Below, piece by piece: positions 48,332 to 63,086 of a stretch of 64,000 nt of DNA. Made by a program: the position numbers and the translations under genes. Position 1 is the first letter of the stretch. Each line of letters opens with the position of its first letter. Origin of the DNA: Dasypus novemcinctus (Eukaryota > Chordata > Mammalia > Cingulata > Dasypodidae); assembly GCF_030445035.2 (NCBI RefSeq), contig NC_080680.1, positions 94,803,157 to 94,867,156 of the forward strand. The letters run 5' to 3'. The notes beneath the pieces are model-generated. The model searched no databases, was not told where the DNA came from, and saw only the letters and a list, made by a program, of their open reading frames with translations.

Positions 48332-48345
48332 TTAATGTCATCTTC

Positions 48346-48709
48346 TTTTTTTATAAGATCTATTTATTTATTTAATCCCCCCCCCCCGTTGTCTGTTCTC
48401 TGTATCTATTTGTTGCGTCTTGTTTCTTTGTCCGCTTCTGTTGTCGTCAGTGGCACGGGGAGTGTGCGCAGCGCCATTCCTGGGCAGGCTGCACTTTCTT
48501 TCACGCTGGGTGGCTCTCCTTATGGGGTGCACTCCTTGTGCATGGGGCTCCCCTACACGGGGACACCCCTGCGTGGCACGGCACTCCTTGTGCGCATCAG
48601 CACTGCACATGGGCCAGCTCCTCACGGGTCAAGGAGGCCCGGGGTTTGAACCACGGACCTCCCATGTGGTAGACGGACACCCTAACCACTGGGCCAAGTC
48701 CATTTCCCC
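48346..48709 (-). mobile_element. DAS-III-type chimeric SINE
   Basis: Typical copy. Flanks TTAATGTCATCTTC (48332) and TTAATGTCTTC (48710) are its target duplication, next to the type C SINE. Confidence 0.92.
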
Positions 48710-48824
48710 TTAATGTCTTCTTAATATCCTTAATCTCTTTAGCTATCTCATTGAATTTATTAAGAAGATTTGTTTGAACATCTATGATTAGTTGTCTCAA
48801 TTCCTTTGTGTCATCTGGAGTCTT

Positions 48825-49201
48825 TTTTTTTTAAAGATTTATTTATTTACTTATTTTCTCCCCTTCCCTTCCTCCCTCCCTGCTGTTTTTGCTGTCTGTG
48901 TTGTCTTCTCATTTTTTGTCCTCTAGGATTCACTAGGATTGATCCTGGAGACCTCTCATGTGGAGAGAGGTTCCCTGTCAGTTGCACCTGGTTTCTGGTT
49001 TCTGCTGTGCTTCACCTTGACTCTTCCCTTGTCTCTTTTGATGCATCATCATCTTGCTGCATGACTCACTTGTGCGGGGCACTGGCTCACCACACGGGCA
49101 TGCTTTCTCTTCCTTTTTTTCACCAGGAGGCCCCAGGGACTGAACCCGGGTCCTCCCATATAGTAGGTGAAAGCTCTATCACTTAAGCCACATCTACTTC
49201 C
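48825..49201 (-). mobile_element. SINE variant (type C)
   Basis: Perfect target duplications CTGGAGTCTT at 48815-48824 and 49202-49211. Body shortened relative to 47871. Confidence 0.85.
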
Positions 49202-49924
49202 CTGGAGTCTTATCTTATTACTTTATCTGGTCCATATCTTCCTGTTTCTTGGTATGGATTATAGTTTTGTTTTGGTGTTTTGGCATCTGGCTTACTAGAT
49301 GTATATATTCTTGGTGCAGTTTCTCTCTTTAGTTTAGGACTTTCTTGCCCTTTCTCCCTTGCTGGTTGTGTAGTAGAAGCCAAGGATGTAGTTGGTGCTA
49401 TAAGCTGTGGAAACTCAAGCTGCCTGTGTTGCCCCAGGAACCTATGATGCTTCTTTCACCTTTTTCCTTTGCCAAGGGTAGGGACAGAGCCACAGCTGTG
49501 TATTATAATCCAAGTCATGCAGGTCAAGACTATCCGTAATTGCCCAGAGAGACTGATGAAGCTTCCGGCCCCTTCCTCCCCTGCCTAGGGAGGGGATGGT
49601 GCTGCAGGTGTGGGCAGCAATCTAAGCCGTGCAGATCCAAAATGACGTCAGTTGCCCAGGCTTCTGACTATTCAGTCTGTGAGAGCTGAATATACCTGCA
49701 GTTATCTGGAAAAGCTGATGTAGGTCCCACTAACTTCCTCCCTGCCAGAGATGAGGCTGAAGCCTAGGCTAGGGCTGTAGTCCAATCTGGGTGGAAAGAA
49801 GCTAGTCTCTACAATCTCTGTGATTTTCAATCTACTCTGCTTCCCCTCATGCCAGGGGTGGAGTCAAAATGGCAGCTAAATATATATATAAAATATTTAT
49901 ATAGTCATTTTAAGTAGGGTTTTA

Positions 49925-50850
49925 TCTTTTATTTATTTTATTTTTATTTTTTTAAATATTACATTAAAAAATATGAGGTCCCCATATACCCCCCTCACCC
50001 CACTCCTCCCCGCATAACAACAGTCTCCTCCATCATCATGAGACATTCATTGCATTTGATGAATACATCTCAGAGCACTGCTGCACCTCATGGGCAATGG
50101 TCCACATCATAGTCCACACTCTACCACGTTCCACCCAGTGGGCCATGGGAGGACATACAATGTGCGGTAACTGTCCCTACAGCATCACCCAGGACAACTC
50201 CAAGTCCCAAAAACGCCTCCACATCTCATCTCTTCCTCCCCAGCAGCTGCCATGGCCACTTTCTCCACACCAATGCCACATTTTCTTCGATTACTAATCA
50301 TAATAGTTCATGAATAGATTATCAGTAAGTCCACTCTAATCCATACTCTATTCCACCATTCTGTGGACCTTGGAATGGTTGTGTCCACTCCACATCTGTA
50401 ACAAAAGGGGGCTTAGGTTCCACATGGATGCTGGATGCAATCCTCCTGCTTTCAGTTGTAGGCACTCTTGGCTCCATGGTGTGGTGGTTGACCTTCTTCA
50501 CCTCCATGTTAACTGAGTGGGGAAAGTCCAATAAACCAGAGTGTAGGAGCTGAAGTCTGTTGAGGCTCAGGGCCTGGCTATCACATAGTCAGTCCAGAGA
50601 TTCAGGTCCGCTGGGTATATATTAAACCCCAGCACCAACTTTTACAGTTCTGGTAAAAGTAACAGGAGAGGCTTGTGAACAAAGATCACATCTGAGTCCA
50701 GCTCCATCACACAGAAACACAAACTCCAAAGTAGGGCCAACTGACATGGCACTGAACTCCATCTGCCATGACCATAGAACCTGTGGGTCTCTGTAGCCCT
50801 CAGAAGAACCAATACCTGGGGTTGTATCTACTTTATCTGTCTCTGGGATA
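49925..50850 (-). mobile_element. Longest L1 3'-end copy of the xenarthran type
   Basis: About 925 bp. Starts on the plus strand with A/T-rich tail and GAGGTCCCCATATACCCCCC. Continues past the points where the other copies stop, to about ATCTACTTTATCTGTCTCTG. Contains the minus-strand 69-codon stretch starting within MEVKKVNHHTMEPRVPTTES (50531-50322). The 5' end is not marked by a clear target duplication. Confidence 0.65.
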
Positions 50851-51663
50851 TATTTTTAAAATATAGATATATATTTTATGGCATGTGGTTTTCACCTTTT
50901 GTCTCCAATATTTCTGTGTTTTTATATTTTCAAGTAAACATTTTTCCAAGGTGGAAATAGCATTATGTTATTATATATAAATGCTTATTAAAGGAACAGA
51001 AAATACAGAAAATGTAAAGAAGAAAATAAAACTAGGCACAATAGCATCCACAGAAAATTTACTTTTATACATCCATTTAAAAGCCTTTAGGACTAAATGG
51101 AGCTATTTGGGATAAGAGAAAAGTGGTTAAATTTAGGAACTGAAATTCAAGTGGAAGACATATAATCAGAGGAAGAAAAGTTATAATGATGCTACCTTGG
51201 CTGTTAGATTATAAACCTAGATTGTGGGTTCCAGCCTCTTTTTGAGAACTTCACACCAGAAAAGCAAATTCAGCTATTAAATACCAAACATTTAGTTTCT
51301 TTTAGGATAAATGTAGAACCTGACTTAGCTCCTCCTAAACTTGACTGGTTTGAATTGAGTTTACAAAGGTAGCTCTAGAAAGTGAAGATGAAAGAAGCAT
51401 AGAGACCTCTTAATTTATTATAGAGAGCACAGGTATTATCCATAACTGATCTTGGCATTATTGGAATAGGAGCAGTATAAAAGTGAGTTTACTACAGCAA
51501 TGCCAGATTCGATCATCCAGCTACTGTGTAACATTAGCTTGAGGATCATCTATCACCTATCATTTCATCATTAGAGTAAAGAAAGTGCACTAAAATTAAC
51601 AAAAAATCATTTGAACTATTTCCCAATTGTCTACCAGAGAATAGAGTTAAAAAAAAAAAATTT
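50851..51663. other. Unassigned AT-rich intergenic sequence
   Basis: No coding, RNA or named repeat feature recognised. Confidence 0.45.
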
Positions 51664-52290
51664 ATTGTGGGAACAGATGGGGCTCAAGCGGTTGAGTGCC
51701 TGCGTCCCATATGGGAGGCCTTGGCTTCAGTCCCCAATGCCTCCTAAAAACAAACAAAAACAAGCAAACAAATGAAAAAACCAACTCAGGGATGCTGATG
51801 TGGCTGTTTTTTTTTTTTTAAGATTTATTTTATTTATTTCTCTCCCCTTCCAGCCTGTTGTCTGCTCTCTGTGTCATTCACTGTGTGTTCTTCTGTGTCC
51901 TCTTGCATTATCAGGCGGCACCAGGAAACTGTGTCTCTTTTTGTTGCGTCATCTTGCTGCGTCAGCTCTCCATGTGTGTGGCACCACTCCTGGGTGGGCT
52001 GTGCTTTTTTCATGCAGAGCGGCTCTCCTTTCACGTGGGGCACCCCTACATGGGGGCCTGCATGGCATGGCACTCCTTGCTTGCAGCAGTACTGCACGTG
52101 GGCCAGCTTACCACATGGGTCAGGAAGCCCTGAGTATCGAACCCTGGACCCTCCATGTGGTAGGTGGACACTCTTATCAGTTGAGCCACGTCTGTTTCCC
52201 ATGGCTCAGTTGTTGAGCTTTGGCTTCCCACACATTAGGCCCAGGGTTCAATCCCTGGCACCAGTACCTCAAAAAAAATTTTTTTTAAAA
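51664..52290 (+). mobile_element. DAS-type dimeric SINE, split by a DAS-III SINE
   Basis: The first unit is at 51667-51780 (GGGGCTCAAGCGGTTGAGTG, box B-like GCTTCAGTCCCC). The second begins at 51790 (GATGCTGATGTGGCT) and resumes at 52201 (ATGGCTCAGTTGTTGAGC ... GGTTCAATCCCTGGCACC) with a poly(A)-like end. Confidence 0.85.
51807..52200 (-). mobile_element. DAS-III-type SINE inserted in the dimeric SINE
   Basis: Opposite orientation to its host. Poly-T at 51807, head TGGCTCAACTGATAAGAG on the minus strand. The flanks ATGTGGCT and ATGGCT look like a degraded target duplication. Confidence 0.9.
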
Positions 52291-52587
52291 GATATTTTTC
52301 TAGCTATTTCTTTTTTATTTTATTTTACTTTTTACTTTTTAAATTATTAGAGAAGTTGTGGATTTATAGAATAATCACACATAAAATACAGGATTCCCAT
52401 ATATACCACTCTATTGTTAAAACCCATTGGTGTGACACATTTGTTACAACTGATGAAAGCACATTTTTATAATTGTATCAGTAATTATAGTCCAAGGTTT
52501 TATTTAAGGTTCACTGCATTGTACAGTTCCATGGTTTTTTAATTTAAATTTTTATTCTAGTACTATATATACAATATAACATTTCCC

Positions 52588-53014
52588 CTTTAATTTTTTT
52601 AAAATTTATTTTTATTTCTCTCCCCTTCCTCCCCCCCCCCCCATTGTTTGCTCTCTGTGTCCATTTGCTGTGTGTTCTTCTGTGTCCGCTTACGTTCTTG
52701 TAATGCGACACTGGAAAACCGTGTCGCTTTTTTTGTTGCATCATCTTGCTGCATCAGCTGTCTGTGTGTGCGGCACCACACACACACCTGTGTGCGGCAC
52801 CTGGGTGGGCTGCGCTTTTTTTGCATGGGGCAGCTCTCCTTGTGTGTGGGGCACCCTTACACAGGGGACACCCCTGCGTGGCATGGCACTCTTTGCACAT
52901 GGCAGCACAGTGCATGGGCCAGCTCACCACATGGGTCAAGAGCCCTGGGTTACAAACCCTGGACACTCCTTATGGTAGGTGGGTGCTCTATCAGTTGAGG
53001 CACAACTGCTTGCC
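52588..53014 (-). mobile_element. DAS-III-type chimeric SINE
   Basis: Target duplications AACATTTCCC at 52578-52587 and 53015-53024. Contains a local CACACACAC/GTGTGCGGCAC expansion in the body. Confidence 0.93.
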
Positions 53015-53782
53015 AACATTTCCCACATTCTGATAGATATTTTAATACTGTTAATTATGTTCACAATGTTGTGCTACCATCACCACCATCCATTACCAAA
53101 ACATTTCCATAGTTCCAAATTGAAACAATAAATTCCTATTGTTAAGCCAACCCATCTTGTGGTATTTGTTGTAACAGTCTGGAAACTAAGACACTCAAAA
53201 ACATTGAAATTGAAATATATAGTAATTTGATACTAATATAGCTAGGCCTGTATTTTTAATGGTATATGGTTTTTCAACTTTTTGTTTCCAGTATTTGTTT
53301 TCTTATGTTTTCATGTAAACATTTTTATTAGAGAACTATTTAAGTATATAGGAAAGTATAAGAAACCTAAATAATCTGATAAATTTTTTCCATGTGAACA
53401 GACTTACATAACCTATACTCAGATCATGAAACATAAAATGAGCAGCTGCCCAGAATCCCTGATTTGGTCTCCTTTAAGTTATATTCTTCCTGCATTTCCC
53501 CCAAACCCGACTTTTAACTCTTTTGATTAGTTTTGCCTATTTTTGTATTTTACATGAATAGAATCTTCCAGTATGTACTCTTTTGTATCAGGCTTCTTTC
53601 ACCCAACATTAAATTTGTGAGATTCATCTGTAGTTTATGCATTTTAATTATTATGTAGCATTGCATTGTGGGAATACCACTAAATTTATTTGTTGATTTT
53701 ACTGTTGATATATATTTGAGTTGTTTTCAGCTTTTGGCTATAACAAATAGTACTGTTACGAATATTCTTGTCCCTGTCTTTT

Positions 53783-54060
53783 TTTTTTTTTTAAGATTTA
53801 AGTTTTTTTTTTTAAGCCTTGCAGCTTGTTCCTTTCTTTGCTGTCTCTTTTCTGTGTCCATTCGCTGTGCATTTTTTCTGTATCTGCTTGACTCCCTTGT
53901 TGCGTCATCTTGCTGCGCCAGCTCTCCACAGTGCATGGGCTGTCAGGTCTCCGTGGCTAACAGGCCAGCTTGCCTTCACAAGGAGGCACTGGGACGTGAA
54001 CCCAGGGCCTCCCATATGGTAGATGGGAGCCCAACTGATTGAACCATAGCTGCTTCCCAA
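53783..54060 (-). mobile_element. Short SINE variant (type B)
   Basis: Same type as 8414 (CCAACTGATTGAACCATAGC head). Perfect 16-bp target duplications CTTGTCCCTGTCTTTT at 53767-53782 and 54061-54076. Confidence 0.9.
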
Positions 54061-54287
54061 CTTGTCCCTGTCTTTTGAGTTTTTTTGGGATATATCATTA
54101 GTAGTGGAGTTTCTGGATCATAGGATAATGCATATATTAACTTTAGTAGATACTGTGAAATAATTCTGCTGTTGCACTCTCACCAGCAATGTCTAAAAGA
54201 AACTTCTGCTTCATACCCTTCCAACATTTATTAGTATTTTCTTTTTTTAGTATGTAGTCATTCTATTGGGTATTGCATTGTGGGGTT

Positions 54288-54752
54288 TGTTTGTTTTTTT
54301 CTTCTTCCTCTTTTCCTCTTCTGCCCTCTGTTTTTTCTGTCTGTGTCCATTTGCTGTGTGATCCTCTGTATCTGTTTCTCTTTTTGTCTTCTTTTCTCAT
54401 CTTTCTCCTCTGGAATTCACTGGGATTTGATCCTGGGGATCTCTGATATGGAGAGAGATTCCCTGTCAATTTTGCCACCTCAGTTTCTGTTCTCTGCTAC
54501 CTTCACCTTGCCTCTCCTCTTAGTCTCTCTTCTGTTGCATCATCACCTTACTGCATGACTCACTTGCGTGGGTACTGGCTCACTGCACGGGCACTCAGCT
54601 TGCTGTGTGAGCACTTGGCTCACCACACAGGCACTGGCTCACTGCACAGGCACGTTTTCTCTTCTTTTTCAACAGGAGGCCCCAGGGATTGAACCCAGGT
54701 CCTCCCATATGGTAGGTGGAGGCCTTATCACTTGAACCACGTCTGCTTCCCA
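54288..54752 (-). mobile_element. SINE variant (type C)
   Basis: Target duplications TGCATTGTGGGGTTT (54274) and TGCATTGTGGTTT (54753). Body has four spaced repeats of GCACTGGCTCAC-like sequence. Confidence 0.88.
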
Positions 54753-55079
54753 TGCATTGTGGTTTAATATGCCTTTCCCTGATGACCAATAATGTTGAGA
54801 ACCTTTCTCTATGTTTATTGATCCTTTGTATATCCATTTTTGTGACATATCTCTTCAAGTCTTTCCCCCATTATTTTATGAATTGTCCTTCTTTTGCATA
54901 TAGATTTGTATGAGCTTTTAAAGATTATTTTGGTTACAAGTCCTTTCTCACATATGTATTTGTATATTTTGCATATATATGTATCTATTACAGATAGATA
55001 CATATATATGTTGCAAATAACTTTGCCCACTCACTGCATTGCCCTTTCACTTTCTGTGGGTTATTATTTTTTGTTGTTG

Positions 55080-57660
<2,581 letters not shown>

Positions 57661-58204
57661 AAATATCTTACTTTCTATGTAATCCAATTTATTTTTACTT
57701 CATGATTTTTTATTCTATTTAAGAGAAGTTTGCTTACTCCAAGTTTGTGATGATATTCTTTTTATTTTTCTTTTGAAATCTTTGTTTTACCTTTTGAATT
57801 TATACCTATAATCTATTTATGATTGACATTTATATATGGTGTGAGGTAAAGGTCAAGATGATGTAAGAATCATGATTCTTACAATTAGATATCTAATTGA
57901 ACTATCATCATTTATAGAAAAGTCCATCTTCTCTTCACTGCACTACAGGGTCACTTTCATCTTACATCAGATGATTGTATATGTGTTTCTAGAATCTTTA
58001 TTAGTCTGTGTAAGTTCTTTATTAATATTGGGCTATTTAGAATTTCTATTTATTTTTGTGTCAATTTATTAAGCATTTTATTTCAAGGAATTTTCCTATT
58101 TTATTTAAATTATTAAATGTATTATGTAAAGTTACTCACAATATCTTTCTGATATCTTTATTTAATTTTTTAAAAAGTTTTTCATTGTGTCTTTATTCAC
58201 ATTA

Positions 58205-59045
58205 ATTTATTATGTCATTGATGTGGAGACAGTGGCCACAGGAGTTGCTAAAGGCAGGGAGAGGGAAAAAGAGGTGTGATATTGGGATATTTTGGGACTT
58301 GGAGGTGTCCTCAATGATATTGCAGGGATAGATGCAGGACATTATATATCTTGCCATAACCCACTGAATGGACTGGGAGGCAGTATAAACTACAACATAA
58401 ACTATAATCCATGTTGTGTAGCAGTGCTCCAAAATGTATTCATCAAATGCAACAAATGTACCACACTAATGAAAGAAGTTGTCGATGTGGGAGGAGAGGG
58501 GGGTGTGGGGAGTAGGGTATATAGGAACCTCTTATATATACATATATATATATTTTAAAAGATTTATTTATATATTTATTTCACTCCCCTCGCCCCCACC
58601 CCATTTGTGTGTTCTCTGTGTTTTTTTGCTGTGTCTTCTTTGTCCGCTTCTGTTGTTGTCAGTGGCACGGGAATCTGTGTTTCTTTTGGTTGCAGTCATC
58701 TTGCTGTGTCAGCTCTCTGTGTGTGTGGCACCATTCCTGGGCAGGCTGCACTTTCTGTTGCGCTGGGCGGCTCTCCTTACGGGGCACACTCCTTGCGCAT
58801 GGGGTTCCCCTACGTGGGGGACACCCCTGCATGTCAGGGCACTCCTTGCGCACATCAGCACTGCACATGGGCCAGCTCCACATGGGTCAAGGAGGCCTGG
58901 GGTTTGAACCGTGGACCTCCCATGTGATAGACAGATGCCCTAACCACTGGGCCAAGTCCGCTGTCCCTCATATTTTTTAATGTAACATTTTATGTGATCT
59001 GTGTATCTTAAAAAAAGATAATAAAAATATAATAAAGCAAAAAAA
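58205..59045 (+). mobile_element. L1 3'-end copy, plus strand, split by a SINE
   Basis: The same 3' region as at 49925, here in plus orientation: GATGTGGAGACAGTGGCCAC, AACCCACTGAATGGACTGGG, ATTCATCAAATGCAACAAAT. After the SINE it resumes with TTTTTTAATGTAACATTT, then AATAAAAATATAATAAAG and A-rich tail. Confidence 0.75.
58555..58966 (-). mobile_element. DAS-III-type chimeric SINE
   Basis: Minus-strand copy inside the plus-strand L1 3' end. Flanks are TA-rich (ATATATATTTT and CATATTTTTT), so the target duplication is unclear. Confidence 0.9.
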
Positions 59046-61184
<2,139 letters not shown>

Positions 61185-61320
61185 AGAATTGTAACTAACA
61201 TACCACACTAATACAAGGTATTACTAATAGGGTGGTATATGGGAACTCTGTATTTTATGACTGATTTTTCTGTAAACCTGCAATTTATCTAATAATATAA
61301 AACATAACAAAACAAAATAA
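61185..61320 (+). mobile_element. L1 3' UTR fragment, plus strand
   Basis: TAATACAAGGTATTACTAAT, GGGTGGTATATGGGAACTC, TTTCTGTAAACCTGCAATTT and an A-rich end resemble an L1 3' terminus. Confidence 0.65.
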
Positions 61321-61804
61321 TCAACATTCCTTAGGATAACGTCATTAAGAAGATAGATATTAGAGATCTAAATGGACAATCAACAAAGAGTAGTGTCACA
61401 GAACCCAAAGGAATAGAACTTTCAAACAGTTAACCACAATAGCGCAATAGAAAGGTCTGTTATATGAGAACTGAAGGTTGTATATTGTAAAACCAATGTG
61501 AATTACGATTATGTATATTTCTTGAGAAGATTCACCATAGTTGATAAAGACAGAAGTTCAATTTCAATGAATTCCACAGTAAATACAAAGTAAGGAAGTA
61601 GAGATTGAGGTTGCTTTACTATTTAAAGAATTTTCTCCAAGAATATAAACCATATTAAGAAGAAACCCAATTCCTATCCCCATGAAGCTTATTGTCAAAT
61701 GATGCATTATCCAGCAAACTATTACATGAGCTATATTTATAAATTTAAAATTTTCTAGTAGGCACATTAAAAGTGAAAAGAAACAGGTTAAATTATAATA
61801 GTAT

Positions 61805-62027
61805 TTTTTTTGTGTGTGTGTGTGAAATATGGGGGCCAGGGATTGAACCCAGGACCTCCTATGTGGGAAGTCACCATACAACCACTCAGCTACATTGGCT
61901 CCCCTGAGTTGATTTATTCATTCGTTTTTTGTTCTTGTTGATTTTTTTTTAGGAGGCACCAGAACCGAACCTAGGAACTCCCATATGGGAAGTAGACTCT
62001 CAAATGCTTGAGCTATATGTGCTCCCT
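61805..62027 (-). mobile_element. DAS-type dimeric SINE
   Basis: Two tRNA-like units (GGATTGAACCCAGGACCTCC and GAACCGAACCTAGGAACTCC on the plus strand), each with a GAGC-type end, after a short (TG)n run at 61811-61824 in the tail. Confidence 0.85.
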
Positions 62028-62384
62028 GATATATTTTATTTAACCCTTTATTTTAAAATGCTATTGTTTCAACATGTCATCAATATAAAATATTATTAAT
62101 GAGAAAAAGATAATGAGTAAAATATTAACTGTGGTTATCTTTAAATAAAGGGAAGGGTAAATGGTCTTTTTTCTAGTTCTTTATAGACTAGCACACTTTG
62201 TTTATCATTAGAGGCACATAAAATAAACTAAAGTTTAAAAACTAAAGATAAAAGATTTGTTATGATAACTAATAAACACTCATTACTTGAGTCTTAGATC
62301 TAATCCAAGTTGTACGATTTTAGGCCAGTCCTCTGATATATTTGTCCCTAGACGACTCCTCTAGATTTATTGTGGTTCTCTTAA

Positions 62385-63086
62385 TCCCAGCAATTATTGT
62401 GTCATATTAGTCTAGACTTTTCATGTGGAGCTCAATCCCTCTGAGTGAATTTCTTCCAAAGCTGGGCATGGACTAGTCCATGAAACTCAGAGCACTTGAC
62501 CTTGCTCAGGTCTAGTAGCAGTCCTCGTAATTGGTGGGAATTGTTAGTTATACTCTGAACTGTTAATGACACTTTATCCTAGAATCTAAGTTTTGGGCAA
62601 TGGTTGTTCCTAATTCTCTGTAGTTTGAATATACTTGGATACTTGTACCCATTAAATCAAGAAACCCTATAGCAGGAGTTCTTAACAAGGGATCCATGAG
62701 CTTGAATTTAAATTAAAATAAATTATTCTTATGGGGACCAGTTGGTGTGGGTGTGATATATTTATTAAGTAATGCACAGTACAGTGTGGACTTAGTAAGG
62801 GGTCTATGGTTTTCACCTGCCTAGCAAAGGGGTCTATGGAACAAAAAATGGTTAAGAAACCCTGCCCTATAGGGATTGCCGACCACTCCCTTTAACCAGA
62901 CTGAAGCTCTGTCCTTGTTGAGTTGCTTCTATTTCAGCTCTTCCAAGTCAGTCTCCTTTTGTTTCATCTGCTTGTGATGATAGGCATCCATCCTGCCTTG
63001 AATGTGAGACTTTCAAATTTATAATGAATAAATCCAGGGAGAAAGGCATATCTAAAAGTCTGGACATCAAGTCTGGGAAGGACTAT
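62385..63086. other. Downstream flank shared with the receptor pseudogene
   Basis: Blocks such as CTTGGATACTTGTACCCATTAAATCAAGAAACCCTA and CCTTGAATGTGAGACTTTCAAATTTATAATGAA (each shown in part) pair with 23760-24260 in the same order and orientation. The duplication unit therefore included several hundred bases 3' of the coding region. Confidence 0.8.
62673..62864. mobile_element. hAT-like non-autonomous DNA transposon (192 bp)
   Basis: Terminal inverted repeats CAGGAGTTCTTAAC and GTTAAGAAACCCTG (12 of 14 match when inverted). Perfect 8-bp target duplication CCCTATAG at 62665-62672 and 62865-62872, the size typical of hAT elements. No coding capacity. Likely an old MER-type Charlie relative; family not assigned. 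The homologous position near 24036 has a single CCCTAAAG and no insertion. Confidence 0.88.

Larger units (their letters stand above)
41040..49880 (-). mobile_element. LINE-1 (L1-H), 3' UTR to 5' UTR, with internal deletion and many insertions
   Basis: On the plus strand the order is complement of 3' UTR (41040-41940), ORF2 C-terminus (41940-43070), a jump near 43085 to the ORF2 N-terminus (43110-43340), ORF1 (43400-44110, 47770-47870, 48711-48820) and 5' UTR (49205-49880). Most of the RT and endonuclease coding part is missing. Insertions are DAS-III (42226), a SINE (44110), a 3.3-kb composite (44450-47765) and three further SINEs. Confidence 0.75.
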
